DNA of 46,490 bases from the NCBI GenBank assembly GCA_009777635.1, contig WRLK01000025.1:1-46490 (forward strand). Direction: 5' to 3'. This stretch comes from Oscillospiraceae bacterium (lineage in GTDB: Bacteria > Bacillota > Clostridia > Oscillospirales > Ruminococcaceae). Positions 16,870 through 25,820 of this stretch are shown here, one piece after another (position 1 is the first letter of the stretch; each line of letters begins with the position of its first letter). A model generated the notes under the pieces. The model was not told where the DNA came from and did not search any database. It was given only the letters and a program-made list of their open reading frames with translations. A program made the position numbers and the translations under genes.

Positions 16870-17640
16870 ATGAAAAAATTATTAAGTATTGTTCTTATAG
16901 TTATGCTTACAATGAGCCTTTCCTTTGTAGCGTCAGCGGATTTGGCCGTCCCGATTTCCGCGGAGCTGAGCGCATATGAGCTTTACAAAGCCGCCAATGA
17001 AAAAATGGACGGCAAATCCCTTGAGATTCTTGGCGTTGGGGAAATGACGATGTCCGCCGGCGATGATATTGCCATGAAAACAAAAATGGATTTCACTGCG
17101 AAAGTGCTTGAAAACAGCAAAGGCGAGCTTGAAATGTCCACCGTGGCAACAGCGGAGATTCTCGGCGAGCAAATAAAAATAGAGCAGTATTTTAAGGACG
17201 GCTTCCTTTATCAGAACGCGGCCGGCGAGAAAACAAAGACCGAAGCGCCCGCTATTAACGTGGCAAGAGGAATCGCGCCCGAGAAAGACATACCCGAGGA
17301 TTTCTTTGAAGACGCCGTTGTTGAAGAGGTCGCGGGCGGAAAAAGAATTATGATCAGGGTCAGCGGCAATTACATGGAAGAGCTTGTCGCGGGCGTTGTT
17401 GACGCCACGTCGTTTGGCCTGCTGGATGAGGTAAGGTTTGGCACCGCCACGCTTTGGCTTACAATCGGCGACGACGGCATGATGAAAGAGACGGCGATGG
17501 TCTTCAGGCTGTCCGCGGAAATTGAAGGCATTACTGTGCGGATGCGGTCGGCGACAAACATGCATATCGTATCGGTAGGCAAGGTTCATAGCATCAGCTT
17601 CCCGTGGGATCTTAATTCCTACGAACTGGTAGAGATATAG
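16870..17640 (+). CDS. Exported protein of unknown function inside the rpsB-tsf operon
   Basis: Predicted secreted protein of 256 residues. The signal peptide is about residues 1-23 ([20 protein letters not shown], cleavage after ASA). There is no lipobox Cys, so it is probably released or loosely held. The mature part alternates beta-prone segments ([37 protein letters not shown]) in the manner of LolA/LppX-like or DUF6612-type proteins, which often bind hydrophobic ligands; this resemblance is by eye only. GGGAG lies eight bases before the ATG, 12 bases separate it from rpsB, and 10 from tsf, so it is co-transcribed with both. Codon use resembles the neighbours. Confidence 0.8.
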   Translation: MKKLLSIVLIVMLTMSLSFVASADLAVPISAELSAYELYKAANEKMDGKSLEILGVGEMTMSAGDDIAMKTKMDFTAKVLENSKGELEMSTVATAEILGEQIKIEQYFKDGFLYQNAAGEKTKTEAPAINVARGIAPEKDIPEDFFEDAVVEEVAGGKRIMIRVSGNYMEELVAGVVDATSFGLLDEVRFGTATLWLTIGDDGMMKETAMVFRLSAEIEGITVRMRSATNMHIVSVGKVHSISFPWDLNSYELVEI

Positions 17641-17650
17641 GAGGATAAAA

Positions 17651-18559
17651 ATGGCATTTACAGCAAAAGACGTACAAGCGTTGAGAGAGCGTACCGGAGT
17701 CGGCATGATGGACTGCAAAAAAGCCCTTACCGAAGCCGGAGGCGATATGGAAAAGGCAGTTGAGCTCCTGCGGGAGAAAGGCCTTGCCGCGGCGGCGAAA
17801 AAGGCGGGAAGAATCGCTTCTGAAGGGATTGTACACGCTTTTCACGAAGACGGCGGCGGTGTTGTGGTAGAAGTGAACTCCGAGACCGATTTCGTAGGCA
17901 AAAACGAAGATTTCGTAAGCTTTGTAAAGTCGGTGGCGAAAACGATCCAAAACGAAAAACCGGCGGACGTTGCGGCGCTCATGTCGCACAAGCTGCATGA
18001 CACGGCCCAGACAGTCGAGGAAGCGTTGCGCGATAAAATCCTTGTAATCGGAGAGAACCTCAAAATCCGACGCTTCGAGCGGTATGAGGGTAAGCTCGCG
18101 ACGTATGTCCACGGCGGCGGCAGAATCGGCGTTATGGTGCAGTTTGACACGTCCGACGAAATCGCGAAGACCGATGCGTTTAAAACGGCGGCTAAAGACA
18201 CAGCCATGCAGATTGCGGCGGCGTCCCCGCTTTATGTGCGCCGTGAGGAAGTGCCGGCCGAGGTACTCGAGAAAGAAAAGGAAATCCTCACCGCACAGGC
18301 GATAAACGAGGGCAAGCCGAAAGAAATCGCCGAAAAAATGGTGACCGGCAGGATTTCAAAATACTACAAGGAATTTTGCCTCATCGAGCAGCCGTATGTA
18401 AAGAATCCCGATATTACCGTGCGGCAGTACCTCGACGAGATAGGCAAAGAGTTTGGCGGCAAAATTGACGTTATAAAGTTTGCGCGCTTTGAAAAAGGCG
18501 AGGGGCTCGAAAAACGCGAAGATAATTTTGCGGACGAAGTCGCCGGCATGATGAAGTAG
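17651..18559 (+). CDS. tsf: Translation elongation factor Ts
   Basis: Guanine nucleotide exchange factor for EF-Tu in the cytoplasm. The N-terminal UBA-like domain contains [20 protein letters not shown], and the core has [16 protein letters not shown], the conserved T-D-F-V contact with EF-Tu. The length of 302 residues is typical. AGGAGG lies six bases before the ATG. The strong terminator at 18574-18609 follows, so the operon ends here and does not continue into pyrH as it does in most Firmicutes. Confidence 0.98.
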   Translation: MAFTAKDVQALRERTGVGMMDCKKALTEAGGDMEKAVELLREKGLAAAAKKAGRIASEGIVHAFHEDGGGVVVEVNSETDFVGKNEDFVSFVKSVAKTIQNEKPADVAALMSHKLHDTAQTVEEALRDKILVIGENLKIRRFERYEGKLATYVHGGGRIGVMVQFDTSDEIAKTDAFKTAAKDTAMQIAAASPLYVRREEVPAEVLEKEKEILTAQAINEGKPKEIAEKMVTGRISKYYKEFCLIEQPYVKNPDITVRQYLDEIGKEFGGKIDVIKFARFEKGEGLEKREDNFADEVAGMMK

Positions 18560-18573
18560 AGAAACCAATATAT

Positions 18574-18609
18574 CCGCCGGAATTGTTTTTCCGGCGGTAT
18601 TGTTTTTTT
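18574..18609 (+). terminator. Rho-independent terminator after tsf
   Basis: A 7-bp G/C stem (CCGCCGG with CCGGCGG) and a 10-nt loop are followed by TATTG and a run of seven T. The T-run ends only eight bases before the next gene's ATG, so the terminator nearly abuts that gene's ribosome site. Confidence 0.88.
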
Positions 18610-18616
18610 GGGGTTT

Positions 18617-18994
18617 ATGGAAAGAAAGCTTTTTAAAAGAACCGATGCGCTGTTAATAGGGCTCATACTTTTGGCGGCGGCGCTATGCTGGTTTTTCACG
18701 CGTCAAAACGGGGCCTTAGAATCCTGCCGCGTACTTTATAACGGCAAGGCTGTATCGTCCGTCCCGCTCGGCGGCGACGCTATATTTACCGTGCCGGAGG
18801 CCCCTGGCATGGTCTTTGAGATAAAAGACGGCAAGGTAGCGGCGGCGCGTTCCGACTGCCCCGATAAAACCTGCGTTCACATGGGATATATCGGAAGCTC
18901 AGCGCAAAAGATCGTATGCCTGCCGAATCAGATAGTGGTCGAGGTTGTGACGCGCTATAACGACCCGGAAGCGCCGGATGCGGTCACGCGGTAG
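18617..18994 (+). CDS. NusG domain II-containing membrane-anchored protein
   Basis: Small (125 residues) protein with one N-terminal membrane segment (about 11-27) and an extracytoplasmic NusG_II (DUF1312-like) domain. The signature CPDKTCVHMGYIG followed by IVCLPNQIVVEV is clear. In anaerobic Firmicutes this family is typically encoded next to a Gx-type transporter and an ApbE flavin transferase, exactly as here, and from memory the set is linked to extracytosolic flavin-based redox proteins. It is not the transcription factor NusG. The ATG at 18617 is used; a TTG at 18608 is in frame but lies within the terminator T-run. The next gene starts 10 bases after the stop. Confidence 0.85.
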   Translation: MERKLFKRTDALLIGLILLAAALCWFFTRQNGALESCRVLYNGKAVSSVPLGGDAIFTVPEAPGMVFEIKDGKVAAARSDCPDKTCVHMGYIGSSAQKIVCLPNQIVVEVVTRYNDPEAPDAVTR

Positions 18995-19004
18995 GAGGGT
19001 GCGA

Positions 19005-19520
19005 ATGAACATCAAAGAAAATACGCGCCGTGTATGCGTGACGGGCTTGATGCTCGCGATGATCGCCGCGGTTTCGTGGCTTGAACACACGTTGCCGCAG
19101 CCGCTGTTTCTGCCGCCGAACTTCAGGCTCGGGCTTTCGAATATCATCGTGATGTACTGCTTTTTTTTCATGGGACGCGGCAGCGCCGCCCTGCTGAACG
19201 TATTAAAAGCGCTGGCTGTCTTATTGTTTCGCGGGCCGTTCGCGGGCGCGATGAGCTTTTGCGGAGGCATGGCGGCAATCCTTGCGCTGCTGCTGCTTAA
19301 CTTGCTGTTCGGCGCGGGGCTCTCGTATACGGCGGCGGGCATTTGCGGAGCGCTCGCCCATAATTTGGGACAGCTTGCGGCAGCTTCCGTAATCGTGCGG
19401 ACAAATATTTTTTTAGCGTACCTGCCAAGCCTGCTTATAGCGGGCGCCGTGACGGGCGCCGTAACCGGAATCATGCTGAAAGCGGCAATCCCGTTACTCG
19501 ACAAGATTCGAAGATTGTGA
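19005..19520 (+). CDS. Gx transporter family membrane protein (Hpre_diP_synt_I type)
   Basis: Integral membrane protein of 171 residues with about five hydrophobic segments and the family pattern around PPNFRLGLSNIIVMYCFFFM. Databases often name this family 'heptaprenyl diphosphate synthase component I' or 'Gx transporter'; its fold resembles the S-components of ECF vitamin transporters, so a role in moving a flavin or quinone precursor is plausible but unproven. AGGAGGG lies five bases before the ATG at 19005. It is tightly packed between the NusG_II protein and ApbE. Confidence 0.85.
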   Translation: MNIKENTRRVCVTGLMLAMIAAVSWLEHTLPQPLFLPPNFRLGLSNIIVMYCFFFMGRGSAALLNVLKALAVLLFRGPFAGAMSFCGGMAAILALLLLNLLFGAGLSYTAAGICGALAHNLGQLAAASVIVRTNIFLAYLPSLLIAGAVTGAVTGIMLKAAIPLLDKIRRL

Positions 19521-19525
19521 TTGGA

Positions 19526-20608
19526 ATGGTAACGATAACGCGAAATATTATAAAAATAACCGCGCTGTGCCTGATGCTGGCGGCGCTTTGTTCATGCGCG
19601 CCAAAATACGCAAGGTTCGAGGAATCATTTACCGGGGAGTTCGATACCTACACCGTCATAGTGGGGTACGCGCACTCGAAAAAAGAATTTGACGGATATG
19701 TCAAAATCATCCGTGACAGGCTCCTTGACCTGCACCAAAAATATGATATATACAACAGCTATGAGGGTATAAATAATATCAAGACCATAAACGAAAACGC
19801 AGGCATTTCTCCCGTTGCTGTCGACAAGGATATAATAGAGCTTTTAAAATTCGGCAAACAGGCGTATGACGACACAAACGGCGCTGTCAATATAGCGCTC
19901 GGGCCGGTGCTCAGAATTTGGCACAGCTACCGAAATATGGGGCTTGAGGATCCGGAAAATGCGAAGCTTCCGCCTGTTTATGCGCTTCGTGACGCGGCTG
20001 AGTTATCCTGTATCGACGGGCTTTTGATTGACGAAGTAGCGGGAACCGCCTATCTGACCGAAAAGGGCATGAGCCTTGACGTCGGCGCCGTCGCAAAAGG
20101 GTTTGCGGTGCAGCTTGCCGTAAATGATGCAAAGGAAGCAGGCATGACGTTTGCTCTTGTGAACGCGGGAGGCGACGTCGTATCGGTCGGAGGCCCGCGC
20201 GACGGCATCCGCGAGCGGTGGGCCATAGGCGTTCAGGACCCTATAAAAGGCGGTCAGGATATCTTTGACACTGTATATGTAAACGACGCGTCGATTGCGA
20301 CAAGCGGAAATTACCAGCGGTATTATACGGTTGGCGGCAAGCGGTACAACCATATCATAGACACTGAAACGCTTATGCCGGCGGAGCGGTTTGCGTCCGT
20401 GACGGTGATTGCCGAGGGCTCCGGTATAGCCGATATGCTTTCGACCGGGCTTTTCATCCTGCCGGTTGATGAGGGCAAAGCCATCCTCTCGAAAGCCGGC
20501 GGTGAAGCCGTTTGGATACACCATGACGGCACGGCGGAGATGACCCCGGGCTATGAAAAAATCTCGAAGACTTTTGGAGGATTGCCACATGAATCATCAT
20601 GTGTTTGA
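19526..20608 (+). CDS. apbE: FAD:protein FMN transferase (ApbE family lipoprotein)
   Basis: Attaches FMN covalently to Thr/Ser of target redox proteins outside the membrane. The N-terminus has a hydrophobic stretch ending in LCSC, a probable lipobox. ApbE motifs follow: [40 protein letters not shown] and [10 protein letters not shown]. The length of about 360 residues is typical. The start is uncertain: ATG at 19526, or GTG at 19517 overlapping the previous stop by 4 bases; neither has a strong ribosome site, so translational coupling is likely. No obvious FMN-acceptor protein is encoded in the window. The 3' end overlaps copA by 20 bases. Confidence 0.93.
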   Translation: MVTITRNIIKITALCLMLAALCSCAPKYARFEESFTGEFDTYTVIVGYAHSKKEFDGYVKIIRDRLLDLHQKYDIYNSYEGINNIKTINENAGISPVAVDKDIIELLKFGKQAYDDTNGAVNIALGPVLRIWHSYRNMGLEDPENAKLPPVYALRDAAELSCIDGLLIDEVAGTAYLTEKGMSLDVGAVAKGFAVQLAVNDAKEAGMTFALVNAGGDVVSVGGPRDGIRERWAIGVQDPIKGGQDIFDTVYVNDASIATSGNYQRYYTVGGKRYNHIIDTETLMPAERFASVTVIAEGSGIADMLSTGLFILPVDEGKAILSKAGGEAVWIHHDGTAEMTPGYEKISKTFGGLPHESSCV

Positions 20609-22880
20609 TATCGGCGGAATGAGCTGCGCCGCCTGCGCTTTGGGGATAGAGAAAGCTGTCCGTGAGATTAAGGGCGTCGAAAGCGTGTCCGTGAACTTTG
20701 CGTCGGAAAAGGCGTCCGTCACCTTTGACCCGAGGATAACACGCATCTCCGACATCGGTAATACCATCGAAAAAGCAGGCTACAAGGTTTTAGATGCGGC
20801 AAATGACGGCGCTTTCGACAACAACAGGCTTCAAAAAGAAAAGGAAATCCGCGTATTGTGGAGGAGGTTTATCATATCGGCGGCGTTCGGGCTTCCGCTC
20901 CTTTATATCTGTATGGTCCCGATGATACCGTGGATTACAGCGCCCATCCCGGCTTTCATCAGCCCGGATGCGTTCCCGATGCGGTATGCGCTTATCCAGC
21001 TGTTCCTCACAATACCGATCGTTATAGCCGGGTACAGGTTTTACACCGTCGGCTTTGAGTCGTTTTTCAAGGGGCGTCCGAACATGGATTCCCTGATAGC
21101 GATCGGAACGTCGGCGGCTATGGCTTACAGCCTTTATCAGACCTTGCGGATTGCCAATGGGGATTTACACGCGGCGCACTCGATGTTTTATGAAACTGCG
21201 GGCGTGATCATCACGCTGATATTGCTCGGCAAAACATTGGAGGCCGTATCAAAAGGGAAAACCGGCGAAGCAATCAAAAGGCTGATGGGGCTTGCGCCGA
21301 AGACCGCGACCGTGGTACAGGACGGCGCGGAAACAGAAATCCCGATCGGCGAGGTTAAAACCGGCGATATCGTCGTTGTGAAGCCCGGCGCTAAAATCCC
21401 GGTGGACGGCACGGTCATCGACGGCTACTCCGCTGTCGACGAATCAATGCTGACAGGCGAAAGCCTGCCGGTCGGCAAAAAAGCGGGGAACACGGTCTAT
21501 GCCGCGACTATAAACACGACGGGCGCGTTCCGGTTTAGAGCCGATAAAATCGGTGGCGACACAGCCCTTTCGCAGATTATCAAGCTGGTTGAGGACGCGC
21601 AAAGCAAAAAGGCCCCCATCGCAAAGACGGCGGATATCGTTTCGGGCTATTTTGTTCCCGCCGTATGCATAATTGCCGTTTTATCCGGCGTCCTTTGGTA
21701 TCTCGGCACGGGAAGCGTTGAATTTTCGCTTGGCATCTTTATCGCGGTTCTTGTGATTGCCTGTCCGTGCGCGCTCGGGCTTGCGACGCCGACCTCGATT
21801 ATGGTGGCGACAGGCAAGGGCGCCGAGAACGGAATACTTATAAAGAGCGGGGAAGCGCTTGAGACCGCGCATAAAATCGACACAGTCGTATTTGATAAGA
21901 CCGGCACGGTCACCGAGGGCAAGCCGTCCGTTACCGATGTGCTCACCTGCGCGGACATCACGGCGGAGCATCTGCTAAAGCTTGTGGCGTCCGCTGAAAA
22001 AGGGTCTGAGCATCCGCTCGGGCAGGCTATCGTAAAGGACGCGGAGGAAAAGGGGCTTTTGATTGCGCAGACGGAAAGCTTTCAGTCCATAACAGGGCGG
22101 GGGATAGAAGCGGTTGTGGACGGCGTAGCCGTCCTTGCCGGGAACAAAAAGCTGATGGATGAGCGCGGCGTAATCCTGTCGGGGCTTCATGGCGCGTCCG
22201 ACAAGCTGGCGGAAGAAGGCAAAACGCCGATGTACATTGCGTTTGACGGCGAACCTGCCGGTATCGTCGCGGTGGCCGACGTTGTAAAACCAAGCAGCAA
22301 GGCGGCGGTCGAAAGGCTTCACAAGATGGGGATTCAAACGGCTATGGTTACAGGGGACAACAAAAAAACCGCCGACGCCATCGCAAAGCAAGTGGGCGTC
22401 GGCAGGGTATTATCGGAGGTTTTGCCGCAGGATAAATCAAACGAGATAAAGAAGCTTCAAGACGAGGGGCGTAAGGTCGCGATGGTAGGCGACGGCATAA
22501 ACGACGCTCCGGCGCTTGTGCAGGCAGACGTCGGTATCGCGATTGGCTCCGGCACTGACGTCGCCATGGAGTCGGCCGACATCGTCCTGATGCACGGCGA
22601 CATGATGGATGTGGCGGCGGCGGTCATGCTCGGCAAAAAAACGATTGCGAACATTAAACAGAACTTGTTTTGGGCGTTTTTTTACAACACCGCCGGTATT
22701 CCGATAGCGGCCGGTGTGCTTTACCTGTTTGGCGGCCCCTTGCTGGACCCGGTCTTTGCGGCTGCGGCAATGAGCTTAAGCTCGGTTTCGGTGCTTATGA
22801 ACTCGCTGCGGCTGAAACGGTTTAATACCCCGGCGGATACTGCCCGAGCTCCAAAAGCAGTGCGTCGATCATGCCTTTGA
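20589..22880 (+). CDS. copA: Copper-exporting P1B-type ATPase CopA
   Basis: ATP-driven Cu(I) pump in the cytoplasmic membrane. A single heavy-metal-associated domain (GGMSCAACA near residue 9) precedes eight membrane segments with the CPC motif in [22 protein letters not shown] carries the phosphorylated Asp, followed by the HP motif in [15 protein letters not shown], and [10 protein letters not shown]. The last two membrane segments carry the FFYN and MSLSSVSV motifs of Cu(I) pumps. The start at 20589 has GGAGG eight bases upstream; earlier in-frame starts lie deep in apbE. The final 19 codons are read from DNA that also encodes the end of the convergent kinase gene. Confidence 0.95.
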   Translation: MNHHVFDIGGMSCAACALGIEKAVREIKGVESVSVNFASEKASVTFDPRITRISDIGNTIEKAGYKVLDAANDGAFDNNRLQKEKEIRVLWRRFIISAAFGLPLLYICMVPMIPWITAPIPAFISPDAFPMRYALIQLFLTIPIVIAGYRFYTVGFESFFKGRPNMDSLIAIGTSAAMAYSLYQTLRIANGDLHAAHSMFYETAGVIITLILLGKTLEAVSKGKTGEAIKRLMGLAPKTATVVQDGAETEIPIGEVKTGDIVVVKPGAKIPVDGTVIDGYSAVDESMLTGESLPVGKKAGNTVYAATINTTGAFRFRADKIGGDTALSQIIKLVEDAQSKKAPIAKTADIVSGYFVPAVCIIAVLSGVLWYLGTGSVEFSLGIFIAVLVIACPCALGLATPTSIMVATGKGAENGILIKSGEALETAHKIDTVVFDKTGTVTEGKPSVTDVLTCADITAEHLLKLVASAEKGSEHPLGQAIVKDAEEKGLLIAQTESFQSITGRGIEAVVDGVAVLAGNKKLMDERGVILSGLHGASDKLAEEGKTPMYIAFDGEPAGIVAVADVVKPSSKAAVERLHKMGIQTAMVTGDNKKTADAIAKQVGVGRVLSEVLPQDKSNEIKKLQDEGRKVAMVGDGINDAPALVQADVGIAIGSGTDVAMESADIVLMHGDMMDVAAAVMLGKKTIANIKQNLFWAFFYNTAGIPIAAGVLYLFGGPLLDPVFAAAAMSLSSVSVLMNSLRLKRFNTPADTARAPKAVRRSCL

Positions 22881-25668
22881 GGTCTTCGTATTCGCCCATC
22901 AGTTTTTTGTGCAGTATTTTTTTCACGGCTTCACCGATTACGGGCGCCCTGTTAAACTCCATGAGCACCTTTGCGGATTTGTTTATCGCGCTGATATCAA
23001 AATTCTCGATCGCGTCCATCAGCGTGTAAAGCTCGGCTTTGAGCGGCTCGAGCGCAACAGGGGAAATGTTCTTTGCCCTTTCTTTTTCCAAAGCTGCGTT
23101 GATGCTGTGAAGAACGGCGTCAAGTTCGCCGAACAACACGGAGGTATGGGACTTAACCAAATCGAAATCCCCGAGGTTTCCCGCGGCTTCAAGTTCCATT
23201 GCCATGTCTGACAGGCGGTCGGCCCCAACGATTGAGCATGCGCTCTTTAGCGCGTGTACATGCACTATGTAAAGGTCAAGGTTTTCGTTTTCGAGGCTTA
23301 AGGTCAGCTCCTTAATCTTGTCTATGCCGTCGTCGTAAAACGTTTGCAACGTTTGCATGTAATGCTCCAGATCGCCGCCGGTCATGCCGACGCCTTTTTT
23401 GACGTCGACGCCGTATATCGAAACCATGCCGTCCTCGAAGTAGTTGTCGCAAGCGATATCCTCATCCGTAAAGGGGGCCATCCAAAGCGCTTCCGGAAGC
23501 CATTTTTCTAAAATTAAATTTAATTTCAGCGTATCAATCGGCTTTGAGATGAAATCGTCGAAGCCGTTGTCAAGGAACATCCCTTTCGCTCCGATGACGG
23601 CGTTGGCGGTCAGCGCCACGATCGGCACGCTTTGGTAATACAAATCGGGGCTGTCAAGCGACCGGATGCGCGATACGGCCTCGATACCGTTTAATTCGGG
23701 CATCATATGGTCCATGAACACAAGGTCGTAGCGGTTTGCCTGTATTTTTTCGATTGCGTCAAGGCCGCTTAAGGATGTGTCGATTTGCATTTTATAAGGT
23801 ATAAGCAACCCTTCCGTCACCTTCAGGTTCGTTGCGATATCGTCTACAATCAGCACCTTTGCGCCGGGAGCGATAAAGCTTATGGCGGGCTTGCTTGTTG
23901 TTTTGTTAGAGGTAAAGCATTCGGGCGCGTCGTTTAAAACATGCGCGATGGATAAGGAATATATCGGCAGTGTAAGAATAGCGGCGTCCCGGTCGGGAAC
24001 CGCTTCGCAGCCGTCGGCAAGCAGCACGATTCTGGAGCTGACGCCAAGCTTTTCCGCGACGGGCTTGACGCTGCCGTATAAAAACGACGAAATAAAAAGA
24101 AAAGCATAACAACGGTTTTTAAGCTCGCGCAACAGCTCGGAATCGGAAGAAACGGTCGTGAAGTCTACGCCTAAGCTGCCAAGCGTTGATGTAATCGCCT
24201 CAATATAGTTCACACGGCGCTCATAGACAAGCACGGATTTTTCTTCCGGGTTTTCTACGGCCGCCAGTTTTTTATGGGACATGATTTTTTGCGGTATTAT
24301 AATCACGAATGTGCTCCCCTCGCCGTATCCGGAGGTAACGTCGATGCTTCCGTTCATTTTCTTTACAAGGTTCCACGCGATTGTAAGTCCTAAGCCTGCG
24401 CCCGTAATATCATTGCTGTTTTCAAGGTCGAGCTGTACGAACTCGCCGAACAGCTTTTCGATATCGTCCTTTTTGATGCCGCGGCCGCTGTCGGCGATTT
24501 CCATGCGCAGAAGCAGGACGCCGTCCTCCCCGGTTTCACCGGAGACTGTGAAGACCACATACCCTTTTTCCGTATATTTAAACGCATTGTTTAAAACATT
24601 CAAAAGCACCTGCCGTATTCTGACATTATCGCCGTAAAGCGCATCCGGCAGGTTGCAGTCGATGTTTATGGTAAAATGCAAGCCGGAGTCCGGCATCTTC
24701 ATCCTGATGATGCTGGCGACGTCGTTAACAAGTGATACGAGGGAGTATTCCGCGGGGTTTAGCTTAAGGTCGCCGGACTCGATCTTGGAAAAATCCAAAA
24801 TATTGTTTATGATAGCCAAAAGGCTGACACTTGACTGGTTAATGGTCAAAATATGCTCTCTCGCGGATTTCGGCAGGTTGTCCTCGCGAAGCGCAAGCTC
24901 CGCCATGCCGATGATGGAGTTCATAGGCGTGCGGAGCTCGTGGCTCATCTTTGATAAGAATTCGCTTTTGGCTTTTGACGAAGCCTCAGCCTCAACGGCA
25001 AGCTTTGAAATTTCAGTTATATGATTTTCATTTTGTGAAAGCGCATTTTTTAAATCTTGCCGCATCTTCCATGTCTTATAGCGAAAATCGTTCTGGCTGC
25101 ACATGAGAAGGATGCCTACAGAAGACCAAACCAAAAGGTCAACCGTAACGTACTCGACGGTAAGCAATGAAAAATCCAGATTCACCGCAATGCCCACCGA
25201 AAAAAAGATAAGGAGCGAGACGACGGTAATCATGACTTTTACTTTTAACAAAAACGGGATAAACACGATGAATATGATGGATACCATATATCCGCCCATG
25301 TAAAGGCCGATGGCGTCGCCCGCCGTAGCTGTATTAAGCGCCTTGGAAAAACAAAAATACGCGATCAGTACCGTAAGCGTTGTGTCTGCGTGGTAGCGGA
25401 AACGTCTTGTTAACCGAAGCAAGATCATGCAAAGGGCTAAAAGGCTAAAGCCGACGCTCACTAAAACCGCAAGAACAGGGCGCGGGTGCAGCGCCATATC
25501 GCTGGGGATATAAGTAGGCCATAATATGAGCGCCAAAAAGACCATGTAGAAAAATTTGCCGGACTCATAGTTAAGCTCCCCCGTGAAAGTTTCGCGGGAG
25601 GCTTCTCCGCCGGTTTCTTCAAAAACGCTTCTATATTTTTCTGTAAGCGTCTTTATAAATTCTAACAT
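22822..25668 (-). CDS. Membrane hybrid histidine kinase with degenerate receiver, receiver and Hpt
   Basis: Multi-domain phosphorelay kinase of 948 residues. About six membrane segments (40-190) form the input region with no large extracellular domain. A short coiled coil leads to HisKA with His243 ([15 protein letters not shown]), then the HATPase domain ([27 protein letters not shown]). Residues 476-580 look like a receiver fold without the phosphoacceptor Asp. A true receiver follows at 604-722 with Asp653 ([11 protein letters not shown]) and Lys709, and then an Hpt domain with His805 ([12 protein letters not shown]). No separate output regulator is adjacent. It is transcribed from its own promoter and overlaps copA tail to tail by 59 bases. 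The signal is unknown. Confidence 0.92.
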   Translation of the reverse strand: MLEFIKTLTEKYRSVFEETGGEASRETFTGELNYESGKFFYMVFLALILWPTYIPSDMALHPRPVLAVLVSVGFSLLALCMILLRLTRRFRYHADTTLTVLIAYFCFSKALNTATAGDAIGLYMGGYMVSIIFIVFIPFLLKVKVMITVVSLLIFFSVGIAVNLDFSLLTVEYVTVDLLVWSSVGILLMCSQNDFRYKTWKMRQDLKNALSQNENHITEISKLAVEAEASSKAKSEFLSKMSHELRTPMNSIIGMAELALREDNLPKSAREHILTINQSSVSLLAIINNILDFSKIESGDLKLNPAEYSLVSLVNDVASIIRMKMPDSGLHFTINIDCNLPDALYGDNVRIRQVLLNVLNNAFKYTEKGYVVFTVSGETGEDGVLLLRMEIADSGRGIKKDDIEKLFGEFVQLDLENSNDITGAGLGLTIAWNLVKKMNGSIDVTSGYGEGSTFVIIIPQKIMSHKKLAAVENPEEKSVLVYERRVNYIEAITSTLGSLGVDFTTVSSDSELLRELKNRCYAFLFISSFLYGSVKPVAEKLGVSSRIVLLADGCEAVPDRDAAILTLPIYSLSIAHVLNDAPECFTSNKTTSKPAISFIAPGAKVLIVDDIATNLKVTEGLLIPYKMQIDTSLSGLDAIEKIQANRYDLVFMDHMMPELNGIEAVSRIRSLDSPDLYYQSVPIVALTANAVIGAKGMFLDNGFDDFISKPIDTLKLNLILEKWLPEALWMAPFTDEDIACDNYFEDGMVSIYGVDVKKGVGMTGGDLEHYMQTLQTFYDDGIDKIKELTLSLENENLDLYIVHVHALKSACSIVGADRLSDMAMELEAAGNLGDFDLVKSHTSVLFGELDAVLHSINAALEKERAKNISPVALEPLKAELYTLMDAIENFDISAINKSAKVLMEFNRAPVIGEAVKKILHKKLMGEYEDLKGMIDALLLELGQYPPGY

Positions 25669-25710
25669 TTGTCAATTTTCTCCCCAAATATTATGATTGA
25701 ACGCCCTAAC

Positions 25711-25739
25711 ATTATATCAAATACGGAGCGAAAAGGCAA
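25711..25739 (-). promoter_or_regulatory. Sigma-A type promoter for the hybrid kinase
   Basis: On the minus strand TTGCCT (25734-25739) and TATAAT (25711-25716) are 17 bases apart, with TGA before the -10. It lies about 40 bases upstream of the kinase start codon. Confidence 0.75.
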
Positions 25740-25751
25740 TAAAATTTAAAC

Positions 25752-25791
25752 GTTGTTTGGCGCAAAATCCGCCGAAAATCCACCAAACAAC
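25752..25791 (-). terminator. Probable terminator downstream of polC
   Basis: A 9-bp stem (GTTGTTTGG with CCAAACAAC) has a 22-nt loop and is followed on the minus strand by GTTTAAATTTTATT. It lies 30 bases after polC and just ahead of the kinase promoter. The long loop lowers confidence. Confidence 0.5.
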
Positions 25792-25820
25792 CTCATGCCC
25801 ACAGCCCCTTAAAGAAAACT

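Noticed and set aside
16933-17718. Minus-strand ORF (261 codons) opposite the exported protein
   Set aside because: The plus frame has a signal peptide and a good ribosome site and fits the operon spacing. The minus frame would run against rpsB-tsf transcription.
25757-25816. Possible degenerate copy of the MITE-like element near polC
   Set aside because: About 20 bases (CAAAATCCGC, AAAATC) resemble the inner arm, but the tips do not match. The local hairpin is better explained as a terminator.
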